Assembly (NCBI GenBank): GCA_035582835.1 | Contig: JAYKAV010002739.1 | Span: 818,887-882,886 of the forward strand | Length of the DNA: 64,000 bases | Direction: 5' to 3' | Source: Phoebastria nigripes | Lineage: Eukaryota; Chordata; Aves; Procellariiformes; Diomedeidae | Shown: positions 1-13,229 of the stretch, one piece after another | Numbering within the stretch: the first letter of the stretch is position 1 | How the letters are laid out: every line of letters begins with the position of its first letter | Program-made: the position numbers and the translations under genes | Notes under the pieces: model-generated | The model's database searches: none | What the model saw: the letters and a program-made list of their open reading frames with translations, nothing else | What the model was told of the DNA's origin: nothing

Positions 1-245
1 AAGAAGGCATTAAGTACCTCAGCCTTTTCCTCATCCTCAGTGGCAATGTTCCCCGCCCTAGCTTAGGCCACCTAGATAAAATGGGAAGGTATATGGAATT
101 TACTTTCAAAGTAAATCTTGCTCACAAGATGGAAAGTGCTGTATAAAAGCTGTTTTTAGTATAAGATCGCTGTTTTTTTTTCCTGCAGCCAGTTTGTTGG
201 AAAAAAGTGCTTTCATCTTCCATGAAATTGTCTTGCAAGACAATT

Positions 246-305
246 ATGTTATGGTGTAATAACGGGTATGTTATGTTATGGACAAACATGTTATGGTGTA
301 ATAAC
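246..305. repeat. Imperfect tandem duplication, 42-bp unit
   Basis: ATGTTATGGTGTAATAAC occurs identically at 246-263 and 288-305. The bases between them contain another partial copy (ATGTTATGTTATGG). This is a recent local duplication. Confidence 0.9.
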
Positions 306-346
306 AAGTATTACAGAGGAAATGACATGGTCTGTAGTTAACATTA

Positions 347-368
347 TCTCTCTCTCTCTCTCTCTCTC
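347..368. repeat. (TC)n microsatellite
   Basis: Eleven uninterrupted TC units, followed by CTATGTGTGCAG. The tract plus AG resembles a splice acceptor, but nothing downstream supports an exon. Confidence 0.95.
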
Positions 369-2646
369 CTATGTGTGCAGATTTGCTTCTCTTCACATAT
401 ATCAGATATCAGACATCCCTTGTTATTACTGTTCTTTGGTACTGGACATCAGGGAGGACCAAGATTGAAACCCTAAGAAGATGTGCATTTTTCCCCCCTC
501 ATAAACTAAACTCTGAAGAGAAGCTGATGGAGATTTAATATAGTCTGTGATTCTCATAATTATTCTTCAACAGTCTCCTTTTCAGGAGAATTCCAAAGAC
601 AGTCCAATGTGAACCCCCCATTGAATTAAGCTTTGCCAGTGCAGCCTGGATGGAGAAGCACCATGAAAGAACCAGAGGTCCTGGGAAAATGAGAAGCATG
701 AACGCTGTCTCTCTGTTTTTTAGGAAGTGGGACAAGTATGACTTTTTGCAAAGAAGCCCACTAAGGGATTTTTTGTTACAAGGCACTGATCTTAGGGAAA
801 TTGCCAAAGCTGAAGTTACTGACTCTTGATAGATACATAGTGATCCACAAGAACAACTGTAAAACAGAAGAAAAGAAGATCAAGTAAGCAGACACATTTG
901 AAGCATAATTGCCTCCTTTCTTCTGGCTGTCAATAAAATCAGACTTTTTTGCTCTTGTTTAACTAGTTAAGTGCACAAATTCTGACTAGAGTTCTTGTTA
1001 ACTATTGTGCTGAAAGGCACTAAAGGCTGTCATCCAGACAGTGTTTAACCTGAATAAACATTAGAACCCACTTAAAATCAGTGGTCTGCCAAGAACTCTT
1101 TCAGGCTCAGTGGAGTATCTGAAACTGCTAGTCAAAACTGATCATTAATCGGAGGGGAGTAATTGCCCCAGATGCCCAACAGGCCAGAGAAAATTCATCA
1201 TGGGTGCAGGGTTTTTCTGGTCACAGGGTTTGTCTCCCTCTCTGAAAAACAGCTGGAGCTTAGACCCTCTTTGTTTTGCTATTATATTTGCTATTATATT
1301 TTAAGGGAGCCAATTATCCTGTGGGATATTAATTTAAATGCATTTAAATTGTAAGTAAGTAAACAGGATTAGACTAAGGATTTGGCCTGACTCTTGTCAG
1401 CTTGGGAGAAACAATGAGACGAGGTCCCCAAATAATACAGCTGCCAGCTAATGACTTGGTTCACTAAGAGAACAATCTTGTGATGATGGTCATATTAAAA
1501 GTGCCTAAAATCATTAGAATTAATTTTAAAATGGTCTCTGGGAAGCAGCTGGGCAGGGACTTAGAGGAAGAGAATGAGAGAGAGAGAAAAGTGAGGACAT
1601 TAAAATGGACTGATTAATAAAATATGAATACAGACAAAGCTGTGCAGCTGGGGTTTTACACTAACATTTAGAAATAGCCATACATACTATTCCGCCTCTG
1701 GACCTATATCACTTTAAATCTTTTAGAAACATATTAAAATTACTCAAAGAGGGACCATTTTGAAAAGCTCCCTAGAGTTATGCATGATAATTAAAAAGAG
1801 GTTCATTGTAAATCCTTCTGCCTAGTTCAACAGTATTATCTGCTTACAGATAATCAGAGGGCAAAGTCGCAGCCTTGACCTGGCAAAATTATTGTCCAGT
1901 GGTGATGCACTGTTTGTGCTTACAGAAATGCAGCGTGAGCACAGTAACAACAGATCTTATATATGGATGCTACAGTATCANGAGAAAAACATCAACTACA
2001 TCATTGTTTATACTAATGAGACATTTCTGAAATAGCATTATTTGTCTAAAACCGAGGACAGATCAATTTCAAAAGTCAAGGAGAACAGGTAAAGGGAAGA
2101 GTCAGCTGAACTTCAATTTTCCATTTTAGGACAAATATCATTCTCTAGATCATAGCATTATGAAAATAAGTGTAAAAATGAATTTGAGGGAAATGGGTGG
2201 TTGAAAACATTTGGATAGTAAGATCTATGTGTATATATGAGTTCAGAAGATCATGATCTTAGAAATAATATGATTCAGTAAAAAACAGGGTGGAAAGAAA
2301 TCCTTTGATTCATCTGGAACTGTATACTGAAAAAAAAAAAAAGAGAACTGAATTTGAAGTTCTTATTAGTCATCACTGAGGCAAGACATGTATCTGTATC
2401 TGACCTACAAAGAAGCAGATCTTTTAAGCAGCATACCACTGTTCCCTGTTGGGCATGCAAAACTGCACAGCATTTTGGAATAGCATCCACCCTGATGCAG
2501 AGGGCTGGCACAGGCCTGTGCAATTTTCTTCCATTTAAGCCTTCAAGACAGAACTGAAGTGACATCTTGATCTTTTCTTCACCCTAAAGTCAAGGAGTGA
2601 TTTTCATCCTATTCCTTTTTTCCTGTCCCTTATATTCACATCCAAG

Positions 2647-2732
2647 AAGGGNTTGGGCAGCATTTCCTAAATGTGCTGAGGAGTCTCCTCGCGGAGAGGT
2701 TGTGTGTGCAAATATTGTGCGCGCTTTTGAGG
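2647..2732 (+). other. Exon-like segment, 86 nt
   Basis: A strong polypyrimidine tract (TCCTATTCCTTTTTTCCTGT, then CCCTTATATTCACATCCAAG) precedes 86 bases that end at TGAGG|GTGAGTC, a good donor. Two of the three frames are open, one of them inside an 86-codon open stretch. It includes CTCGCGGAG and GTGCGCGC, unusual CpG content for this A+T-rich region. There is an N at 2652. No protein family is recognised. Confidence 0.15.
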
Positions 2733-5700
2733 GTGAGTCAAAACGTGGCCCCTGTTACCACAGAACAGTAATGAAACAACATACTCGTTTTTATGAGAGA
2801 TGCATAGGCCCTTCCATGCTTCTTACAGTTCAGCTTGAATTGTTGCTTTCATTATGAACCTATTAGTTCAGGGTTTTAACAGAGCCAAGCAGCTCTGCTT
2901 CAGGCTACTATTTGGCACACAACACCACCAGTACAAGAGTAATGGTTTATTTGGACAGTTTAATAAAATTCAATATCTCAACTGTTGCCAGGCTCAAAGA
3001 CAAGCAAAAATGCATGTGGAGGTTTTCAGATTTTACAAACCATATTCAGATCGTACAAGGCATCTTTGCCTTTAAAAACTTACTACACAAAAAGATGAGA
3101 GTTCCTAATTTGAGGTAATTGCCTTGCCAAATTAGGCGAAAAACGCATTACAATATTGACTGACATACTAATGGGTAAAAATAATGTTCAGAGATAGCAC
3201 AATAAACAATTGAAATTCCATGGAATTTGGTTTTAAATGTCTGTTGATGATTGAATAACAACAATGTGAGTCATCTGACATGACAGGGTATAATGATGAA
3301 TTGCATGCTGTGCTCCTTTGTAAGGTGTTTTGAGATGTGTCAAAGAACTCGTGCTTCACACCTAAGTACATGTAATTGTTATTGATTAAGAAAGATATAA
3401 TTCAGTAACAAACTAAACATTTTTTGGTCATTACAGATTTTCAAAGAACAAATCTTCTGAAGTACTAATTAAGCCTAAAATTATTTCAAGAAAGAGGAGT
3501 TTGAAAACTGTTGCAATATATATGTAAGAAACATCATATACTGCATACACTTGACTGGAAAGGCATTTTCCCTTCTTTTTTTTTTCTGTGGCAGTTATTC
3601 CTTACATTTTTCAGAACTGAGAATGAAGTATATTGGGAGCTGTAATGCTAAAAGCCTTGCAACTGAAAATTTTAATTTAGAGGCTTTGAATCAAATGATT
3701 GGATGACTCAGGAAAGTGATAATAGGCTATATACTCCTTAACGACAATAATGCTGGTTCAGAGTCGGTCTGGGTCCCAAACAGGGACCAAACAGGCCTTG
3801 CAGGGGAATCACCAGCCTGGGCTCTAAGTGGCCACTTCTTCACGTTGTAAATGAGCGGTCACAGCTTGGGGCTATTGCACAATCATTTTCCCAGTCTCAA
3901 CAAAAGCAGAGTAGTGAAGAACACCAGGTAACCCTCTCATAAGCCACGCTTACCCATTGCTCATTTAGGCAGCCCTTCAAACTACATCATTTGTGGCTAC
4001 TACAAAGTACGCATGTGCTAACTACCTAAGTATTCCTGGGCAGACTTTGCACTACAGCTGTCCGGGCTCCCATGCCATCAGCAGTGCCCAAGCTAGCTAC
4101 TTTAAAGCTAAAGTGGCTCTGTCTACATGAGCTACAGCCACTGTGAACATCCCTATGCTCTCACTAATGCCCAGGGTCTAGCATGCCCCTAAGTCATCAG
4201 GGGCTGCTCGTCCGTAGGGACAGCAGGCACAGAGAGACAAGGGAGGCATTTCGGTTGTCTTTCTGGAACGTGATGGTGACTTGTCAAGATCAGGATCATG
4301 TTGGAGCAAAAGAAGGTAGGAAGGCTGCACATTTTCTTCCTCTTCTTTGGAACAAATAGAGAACTATAAAACTGTGTTAGTTCCACTGACGTCAGGAAAG
4401 CTATGAGAGTCTATACCAGTATCTGCAACTGGTAGCTTTCATAAGCATTGAAACACATGCACAAAAACACTGCATTTGTGTTTTAGAGGAAAATTCTGTA
4501 TTGAAAAAGGCGGCATACATTTTATGAAACAGCACCATTTCTGCTGGCTGCATACCTTACAGTCCCTTTTGCTGCAGATTGCTGGCAGGGCTGTACTGCA
4601 CCCTGCGTGGACACGCACTCTGCTCTCGCATCCCCCCAAACAACGTGTGGGATGAAGGAGAAGGAACGACTCCAGCTCAACTTTTTCAAAATGTATCTAC
4701 CTTCAAATCTCTTTGGCATTCACAAACAGGCTCCTTTACAAATGCCTGGCAATTACACTCATACCTATTTTTAGAGTTGTCTAACACTTCAAAAAGCAGC
4801 AAGGAATGCAAAAAACCAGGACTACCATGTGTCACTTTCTTTAAAATACACTTGAGTTGCCATGTCTTACTACTTTACTGCTTGTAAGATGGGTGGTGTC
4901 ATTCTTGAGATTTTTCCAGGCACTGATTCTAGTGATATTTAGGCTCTCAAACTATATTTATTTCAGTTTCTTGGGAATGGGAAACCAGGAAATGGTGGGA
5001 CAAGAAAAACACACTGTTGGACAGAAGATGGAATATTTGAGAAACATTAGCTCTGTGATACACTTGCCTGGGACAAGCGTATGACCTGGGAAGCAATACC
5101 TTGTGCTGTAATGTCTTACATGACATGAAGCCCAAAAAGGCTGCTGAAAGTGTGTGACACTGCACCACAATTTAACAAGGATTATTGCATTTTGACTGTT
5201 TCTCCTATAGGGATGGAGACTCCCCATATTTAACACACAATGTGTTGTGCTCTCTGTGGACTTCTTGATAATTATAAACATGTTTCATAGATACCTCCAA
5301 AAGTGCTTGTAGGGTGATCATTAATATTGTTTTTGTATATACCATATTTTCAAAACCTACATTTCAGTATAATCAGCATAAGTGAAGGAACACTTGGAAT
5401 TACCTGTGGCAACCTCAGTCTTTTTTGGCCCTGTTAAAATATACATTGGGATAGTCCAGACAGTCTTCCCCTCTAAGTGAGCATAGGATGAGGAATAGCT
5501 GTTCTGCATCTGTGGAAATTCATGGGATTTTGATCATATGAGAGAAGAGGACTAACTACGAAATGAAAATCGGTCTGTAATGCAGAGGAGGTGCTTGGAA
5601 GAAATCCTTAATTTTCATGCTATCCAGGATAACAGAGCTTGGCCATCATTTGCAGCTCTTCTGGGATATATCACAATGAACAGAGATTAGCCGTTATTAT

Positions 5701-7344
5701 TCAGCGTCTGCTTCAGTGTCCTCAATATCCTATAAAATTCTGAGCTTTACCTAATTGGGCTAGAAGGAGAAACAAACCAATAAATCTATTTTTATTATGA
5801 TTATGTTATACCAGTCTGGGAGTAAATGAATGTTAAATATAATGCCTGGGAATACTAGCTAATCATCTTCCAATCATAAGAGTAGGTATTAAGAAGCAGA
5901 CTGGGGTATAGAATTGTTGTTCAAAAAGATTCTTTTTCTTAATCTTATAGCAATTGGAATAGCCATTTATTATTAGTCATTAGTGCCACTCATCACCACC
6001 AGGGCCAGAGGTTGCCAGTGTAGTTGAAGCAATGCTTAACCCCTTTCTTACCTAGAGCAGCAATTGAAAATGCATTATACCAATGCTCCAAAACCAGTGT
6101 TGGTTTCTGATAAGCTTCCTGATGGGACTAAGGGGGTCAGCTTTAACCTAGTATGCCCTAAACAGTTTGGGATTTGAGAAATGCCCTTCACTTCCATGTC
6201 CTAGTGCCCCTGGGGAGACCAGCAGAGATTCAGTGTACACTCTTCATAAAGGGAGGTGCTGGCTGAAATCCTCTGTAGTAGGTTCAGATTTTGCTCTCAG
6301 CCATGAGCTTTGTATTTGTTTGAGGCATCCTGCTCTGCGCTCACTTTCCCCCTCGCAGTTAAGGCAGGGTGGGCTGCAGGATGTGCATTTATGGGCAGCT
6401 TTCTTCTATGCTTACCCTGTGAATTTTTATTACTGATGTTGGGAGAGGTGCTTTGACCTATTTTTGGAACTGGACATGTAGAGATGTATTTTGAAACTGT
6501 GAATCTGAATAATAACCATGCATGATTAGGAGAAAGAATGAGGACTGCAGACGAAAAAAAACCAGCTGCTATTTAGTAGACTCCTTGTCTCTATCCTCAG
6601 TGGTCCAAACTGAATCACCTGGCAGGAGACCTACACTGTGGAGAGCGGTGCTGGCATGTAGGCAGCTGTATGTCAAGGTGCCTGGCATCCAGGCAATTGA
6701 TCTTTCCTTGCTACCAACTGCATCCACGAGCTGGCCTTGGCCTAGGGGTGGAAGGAACAGACTCATGCCCAAAATCCAAACCGACAGAAGCCTGTGGTCT
6801 AGCAACAGACAACCTTAGTCAACATTATACCATGAGGCAGAACTCTCCATTTTTGGCTGGGTCACTGTCCTATTTGATATGTCTCTTCACAGGCAAAGAC
6901 ATGTTCTGGCTGAATTAGGCAGATGCAGGTGGCCTGGGATCATCTTTGCACCTTCCCTCTCTCTTTTCTCCACAAGAACTTGTTGTGGGTAGGGTTCTGT
7001 AAGACACTATTACTAATTACAAATAGCACCATAAGTAGAACAGATACTGGGATACCAGCTACATAAGGGGCAGTCCTGAACAACCATTTTAGGTTTATGG
7101 CAGAGAAGGAAGAAGGTTTTGAAAAATTTTTGTTACTGAATATTGGGATCTCTCTTTTCCAAAGACTAATCATGGCATACTATAGCACAAGCCTTCCTTG
7201 GAAATGCTGCTGAGAAGACAGTTGAGGATGGATGCCTCTGTGCATACCGTTATAATAGCTGCATACAAAAGCATAAAGACATTACAGCTTGCATATTTAC
7301 AACATTTAAATTCACTGACCTTGCATTTCTAGCAAAAAAAAAAA
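2733..7344. other. Unique DNA, no gene seen
   Basis: No open stretch exceeds about 107 codons and no splice-site pairs with an open frame stand out. The part at 3950-4150 (CAGCTGTCCGGGCTCCCATG, GTCTACATGAGCTACAGCC) faintly recalls old amniote transposon relics but is too weak to call. Confidence 0.5.
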
Positions 7345-7361
7345 GGGGAGGGGGGGGAGGG
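7345..7361 (+). repeat. G-rich tract with G-quadruplex potential
   Basis: The bases GGGGAGGGGGGGGAGGG follow an A-run and contain at least four runs of three or more G's separated by single bases. That satisfies the usual quadruplex pattern on the plus strand. Any role is unknown. Confidence 0.7.
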
Positions 7362-7606
7362 AAGAAGTTGCAGGGCTTTCAAGATTACTATTTTCCAATA
7401 GTGACATTATTGTGAATTTTTTAACACTGATATAAGGCGAGTTGCCTGATAGTATTCTAGGCTAAGCTGTATGGAAGAGAGGTATATTCATCCCTAACAT
7501 TGGTGGCTGCCAGGTCCATTCTGTATGTTCAGTAAATTATTGCATAAAAGATTTAATTTTAAAAGAAGCAGGTTGAGGACAATTAATTGTTTAAACAATA
7601 TATTTT

Positions 7607-7653
7607 ATAATATATACTCAAACATAGAATATATTTCATAATATATACTCAAA
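7607..7653. repeat. Short direct repeat, 31-bp period
   Basis: ATAATATATACTCAAA occurs at 7607-7622 and again at 7638-7653 within an A+T-rich block. No other structure is seen. Confidence 0.85.
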
Positions 7654-10600
7654 GCTCAGAATTAAAATTCAATGTTCTATCTTAACTGTACATAACTGTG
7701 AGGATTTGTTTTTTCAGGGCTGCCCTAATTATCGGTGTTTTTTTCTTTTTCCATACATCTATTACAAAACTAATAATTGACAGGGAAAAGCCCCCAATAC
7801 TCATCCTCTCAGAATTGTCAGAATTTATGGGCTGATGCTAAGCCTGTACTAGTTTTGCAAAACATTGGGCATATTTTCAGATATAGTAAAAAAACCCACA
7901 GAGATGAAGTAAAACATGTTAATAACCTGAAAAAAGTAAGCATATCAAATGGGTTTTGTCTTGCTTGATATATGTAAAATGTAGCAATTCAGTAGCAGTT
8001 CAGGCATTAAACTTCATTTTTTGCAAGCTCTAAGAATAAAGAGATAAATTTTGGTTTGAACCCCCCAAAAACCTCTCATTCATAATATAAATAGGTTCTC
8101 TGAGTGAGAATCTTTGCAGAGAGTGACTGTTAGAAACAATCAGTCATCAAAATGGAGTCATGAAACACAAACCTTCAGAGAAGGCATCGGTATGCTTCAC
8201 TCTTGCAACAACCTCCCAGGAAACCATGCTGCTCGGAGCATTTATGTCTGAAATGATATCTGTTTGCAGGCTTTAGATCAGTGAGGAGGAACTATAGTAC
8301 CTTCTCTTTTTTTCCAGCCCTACCTGGCTGCCACAACGCCTGAGCTGTCAAGGAACAAATGCTCTGACTTCATCTTGCATGCTCATTCCTCCAGATTCTG
8401 ACAACACGTCTCAGGTTCGTAGATGTGTTAACCCCATTGTAATGATTGCTNCTAAAACAGATGCACTGAGGAATTAAAGGTGGAGATATATGTTAAAATT
8501 GCCTTTCTTATCCATCAGAGGTGCCAAGCCCCTGAAAGATATTTCAAAGGAATAAGCACATCTGTAATGGTTGGGGTATTTTTTTTTTTCTTCTACAGAT
8601 AATATTTTATATAAAGCAAGCCCTCTTCACTCTGGTTTTCTTACCTGAGAGAGAGAGAGGGTGCAAAAAACCTGAACTTGAAAACTGACAGAATCTTACA
8701 ATTAAAACGGTATCTAATTGCCTTGCAGAGGAGCAGTGGGATTGCATAAAACAGGATCACTCCATTTCTAGTTCATCATCCTATCCAAACATCTTCAACA
8801 TTCCTGTATTATTTTCTAGGTGTTTGCACCACCTATGTTAATAAAGATGATTATGTCACAGTCAGCAAGCAAAAACCAATGTCTTCAGGAGGAATGGTTT
8901 CTTGTGAATGGAAAATGTTTAATGCATACACATCCATCCCAGGGGTCCAACACCTTTCCTCAGGAAGAGCTTGTAATTGGTTTCATTCAGGAAAGCCTTT
9001 GGGATCTCTATTAAATTAGTTTTAGTGGGTAGGCTCTGTCAATCCAACAGTTTCCCTAAAGTAAAATTTTTAACCCCTCTGTTGCTCTTAAAAGGATTTG
9101 AGTATTTAAAAAAAAAAAAAGAGACACACAAAAGGGATAGCAACTCATGCCATTTAAATAAATGTCAGCTCCAGCTGACTTGACCTACACTGCGGGGATG
9201 ATTCTTTTCAGAAGGCTACTTTGCAAATTTCAGAACCTAATTTCATGACCTCATGTTTGGAAATATTTCTGTAAAATTTTGTATGCTATCCCTTGCCGTC
9301 AATAGTTCATCTGTAGTTATATCCCTCCTTAGCTGCTCTTGACTAAAAGTCCATTTGATCTCATGCCTGTCCAGCAACGTAAATGCTACTATGAAAGGGC
9401 ATGACATGGGGCTTGCTCTAAGCTCTTGATGAATTACTGCTTTTGGAAGACAATTTATCTGAGATGTGTTTTAAGCTCACGACTTTGTTTTTCCAACAGT
9501 TCAGTAGTAGTCTGCCATGGTCTCTAGGCAGGGATTTGGGCAAGCCTGGCTCTGGTCCAGAGGAGTCTGTGTCTGAGCTGAAAAATTCCCTTGTGTGGCA
9601 TCCACAGCTTAAACTCCCTCTGACATAGCTCAGCCCAAACTCCAGCGCTCTTTGGAGAAGAGCCTACGTGTGCCTTGCTGCCCCGCCAGCGTGGTCCAAG
9701 CTGGCAAGAGCATGCTTTAGCCCAGTCTGCCAGCAAATATACTGAGTTAAGCAGAGCGTGGCTGCTCCAAGCCAAGGCTGGGCTACAACCAGCAGCAAGG
9801 GAAGAAAGAGCAGGGGTAACAGGGCTTGGTGGGTTTATGCCTGCTCTCAAATCCTGGCCTCTGTGAGGACTACATAGCTATTCTTGTTGGAACCAGAATT
9901 TTCTCTTAACATAGAAGAAGGACAAGAAGCAGTTGGTACTGTGTTTGTTACCCAGCGACAACATTGCAGTGGGGACTCTAAGCCTTTGTCCCCTACCAAG
10001 CTAGAAGTCCTTCACTAGCTAGAGACTGAAACAATGCTGATCTCTAGTGTACCCAGACACAGCAGACAACTTTAGATAAATGAATTAATGTTTCAAAATA
10101 GATGCAGTACTTTACATTCTTGCATTTAGTCTGTCCAGCTGAAGTCAGTGGAAGCTGAACTAGCTCATACACTTTCAAATGACTCATCACTCATGCATTT
10201 GCTCCCTGAAGTGCATCTCCTACTGCTCTATTCCATGGAGGCACAGCGCAATGAGGGCAGTACTCAGAAAAGAAGGCAGGTGTCCAAACTTGCCATGCTC
10301 TTTTCTCACTACCAAATATATCTGGGCTAGGATCTTGCCCATGCGAGTTACTGCAGTGTCACTGATTGCAGCTGGTCTATGTTGAATTACCCAAGACTAA
10401 GATATATGGAACCTCAGGATAAATGAGCAATTGTCTGCAATGTGATTTTTAATTGAAATGTTAATGTAATCTCCTATGCAGCAGACAACATTTAAATCAG
10501 ATTTTCTTCAAATTTGCTGTTGCTGGAAACATATACACAAAAAACCCCCCCACAAATAAGATCTTGAATCTTAACTCAGATGGGAAAATTCACAGGCCGT

Positions 10601-13050
10601 TCTCTTTAATTAATTTAAACATCACTAATTTAAACCGCTAAGCTCTCCTGAGTAATTCTGGTAACAGCACTTAAAAATAATGCTCCTGTGAAAAGCTCTG
10701 CTAATTCAGAAAATGATCAGAATTCATGTTGCTCATTTCACAAAGAAGAAAGATCGTCTCTGTTGTGGCACATGCAGGAAGTTCTAGTCTATTAGCAAAC
10801 AAGATCAAGAATGAGATCATTAATACTGGCTGAAACAAATGAGATTTTTATATTTAAATATTGAATAATAGGTCTTATGAGAGCCTGAAGGGGAAAAGAA
10901 AAAACAAAGCAAAAAAGATGTGTACCCACAATGGGAGGGAAAACTATCCTTCATGATAACTAGTAGACAACTAGTTAAGTAACAACCACTTTCACATTTT
11001 ATCATTGCTATAAATACTTCTCTAGTTTTGATTAAACTGATGTCACAATGGCCAAAATTCTCTTCCCATCATGACAAGCAGCTGCTAGTCAACTTGCATT
11101 TTTAGTTTCTTCCTCAGATTTCTCACAGATCAGCTTCCAGGCTGCTCTGATTTAATCCTACACACTGTAAATGCCTCTGGCTTTGGTCCAGTAAATAGAA
11201 GANCTTTTTATTTAACCTGCTGAATTTTTGATTTCCTATCAAATGCCATTGTGTGGCTATACTTCAGTGAGCCCCTAGAGGAGTACAGTTTCTGCAAGAG
11301 CAATGCCATGCAAAGGGGAGCTAAAATATTAGAAATTTTTCCTCCAGTGACTGATGAGATATTGAAAGCACATCTTTCAACAGAAATCTGTACTCTTTTG
11401 CCTTTACATGACTTCAGCATATCCAGTGCAACTGAGCTGGTGATGTTTTGGATTCTCTTATCAAGGGTCTGTTGTTCTTCCCAGAGTATAATTCAATTTT
11501 GTTGGTGCATCGGGGAGAGCCATTCATGCAAGGAGCCAGCCTGTAGGCATGTATGATTAGATGGTCTTGGCTGAGAAAGGTTGGTCTATAAGTGGACTTA
11601 ATAAATGCAACCAGCTAGTTAGATGACATTTCAGTTGCACACGCTCAAAACACTAAGTATGCTATCAAAATATTCCTTAGCTAGATTCACAGTAAAAAGT
11701 TAAATCCATTGTTTCACAAGTTAGTTTGCTACGAAACAAGAAAGTATGTAAAAATAACTCATGCAGCATTGTAACTACCTGTTGCCCACTATGACCATGC
11801 AAACTCAACCAAGCACAGGTAGGGTCCTGCCTTCTTGGATGATGCTCATTTTTGTCCCTGGTCTTTTGGGGGTTGGTAAAATGGAGTTATTAATCAGTTT
11901 TACTTAGAGGTTATCACCACCACAACCATGATTAGACCTGTCCATTTATTCTCTATTTCTGTTCATGGGCTCCTGGTATTTATCAGCAACCTTGAAAGAG
12001 CCTAGACTACACAGTGGAGTAAGTGTCACAGACAGGAGGAAAGTATGTGGGGTTCTGAAGGGAAGAGCAAGATGGCGAATTTTAGATATCTCTATCATTA
12101 AACATGTAAATATTATATACAGGCTACCTGTCTGGCACTTCTTCCATAACTTACAAATCAAAAGAAAATTCTGACCTTATTTGTTTCGCTAGAAATCAGC
12201 AAGAGGTCATAAAGGCATGTGTGTGCGCATGTGTGTGTGTGCATGTGGCACTTTCTTTTTTTAATCTATGTTGAAATCTATGTAGTGTTGAAAATATAGC
12301 ATTTGGGAAGACAAGGAGGTTTGGGGTTGTTATTGTCTTAACATATTGCAGTATTCCTTTCACTTTCTTCATTTACTTCTAGAATTGATTTGTGTTTTGT
12401 TTTTCTTTGTGATATCAACTAGAAAAGTAGATGCTATGGGGGAAGCAAGATAAACAGGAAGAAATCTGATCTTTTTCCTCATTTAGACAATGGAGATTAC
12501 ATTTCTATTGGTTTCCATTTGAGATGTGTTGGTTTTCAAGTGCTTCTTAGAGCAAAGAAAAAAACCTAAAAAGCAAATATCTTTCCAAAGCACTTTCTTG
12601 CAAATTGGATGGCAGTACAAGATTTATACATTAAACTTAGACTCAAGTATCAGAAAGAAAATGTAATATAAAAAGATTTCTCTTTTAAGTATGTTTATAT
12701 TTAGAGCTTGCCAGGAACTTTGGCCTAATTAAACAAATTCTGACACTAGATCCTCAGCTGACTTAGACTGACGTTGATCTATTGCCTTTTATTTAAAGAA
12801 AAACCAACTGAGATGCTGGAAAGATGAATAGTATATCCTTGCCTTGTTGTATTAGAGTATATGGGACTAAGCACTCACAGAGTACGTTTAGATATTAATT
12901 TCTGGAAGGATTATCTAGAACCTGGCCTTTCCTGGTTTGCACCTGATTAATTCCAAGGCTGAATACTGAAATGCTTTCTTAGGCAAAACTCTCCTTAACA
13001 TTTTCACTAAGTTCTGAGATAGCATTTAAAAGTTTGAATCTTTTGAGTTA
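7654..13050. other. Unique DNA, no gene seen
   Basis: It contains the alternating purine-pyrimidine run at 12.2 kb and scattered homopolymers. The part at 10600-10730 (TTTAATTAATTTAAACATCA, ACTAATTTAAACCG) is rich in TAATTA-type sites. No gene or RNA is recognised. Confidence 0.5.
12215..12247. repeat. Strictly alternating purine-pyrimidine run (TG-rich)
   Basis: Thirty-three bases alternate purine and pyrimidine without a break, mixing GT, GC and AT steps. Such tracts are the classic Z-DNA-prone type and an unstable microsatellite. Confidence 0.85.
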
Positions 13051-13229
13051 AGATTTGCAAAGGCATTTAGATACTTAAAGATGCAGATGGGCATCAAATA
13101 GGATTTGCAAAAAAGCCTACGCAGGATCTGGGGCTCATTGCCTTTGAGTAGTAATGGGTATTAGACATCAAACAGACCTGGTGTTTTGGAAATCCCATTG
13201 GGCACTTCCATGCAACGTTAGGTGCCTAA
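13051..13229. mobile_element. Palindromic MITE-like relic ('AGGTGCCTAA' type)
   Basis: The left arm (13051-13124) reads GATTTGCAAAGGCATTTAGA, then TACTTAAAGATGCAGATGGG, then ATTTGCAAAAAAGCC. The right arm (about 13188-13229) reads GGAAATCCCATTGGGCAC and ends GTTAGGTGCCTAA, a degraded inverse of the left arm. From memory this is the layout of an ancient amniote palindromic repeat whose arms read 'TTCAAAGGCATTTAGGTACCTAAAGATGCAGATAGGCACCTA'. No transposase is present and the family name is not certain. Arm identity is low, consistent with great age. Confidence 0.5.

Larger units (their letters stand above)
1..2646. other. Unique A+T-rich DNA, no gene seen
   Basis: Apart from the tandem duplication and (TC)n tract in the first 370 bases, I see no coding frame, RNA gene or known repeat. 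The part at 1480-1960 has ATTAATTTTAAAATGG- and ATGATAATTAAAAAG-type homeobox-like sites, as conserved non-coding elements often do. That alone is not evidence. Confidence 0.5.

Noticed and set aside
3950..4150. Possible old transposon relic (GTCTACATGAGCTACAGCC)
   Set aside because: Only short motif similarity; no terminal repeats visible.
8646..8663. Minus-strand CTCTCTCTCAG|GTAAG
   Set aside because: Acceptor and donor signals abut with no sequence between them; it is a simple (TC)n tract.
10600..10730. TAATTA-rich stretch as a conserved enhancer
   Set aside because: Such sites are expected in A+T-rich DNA; conservation data are needed.
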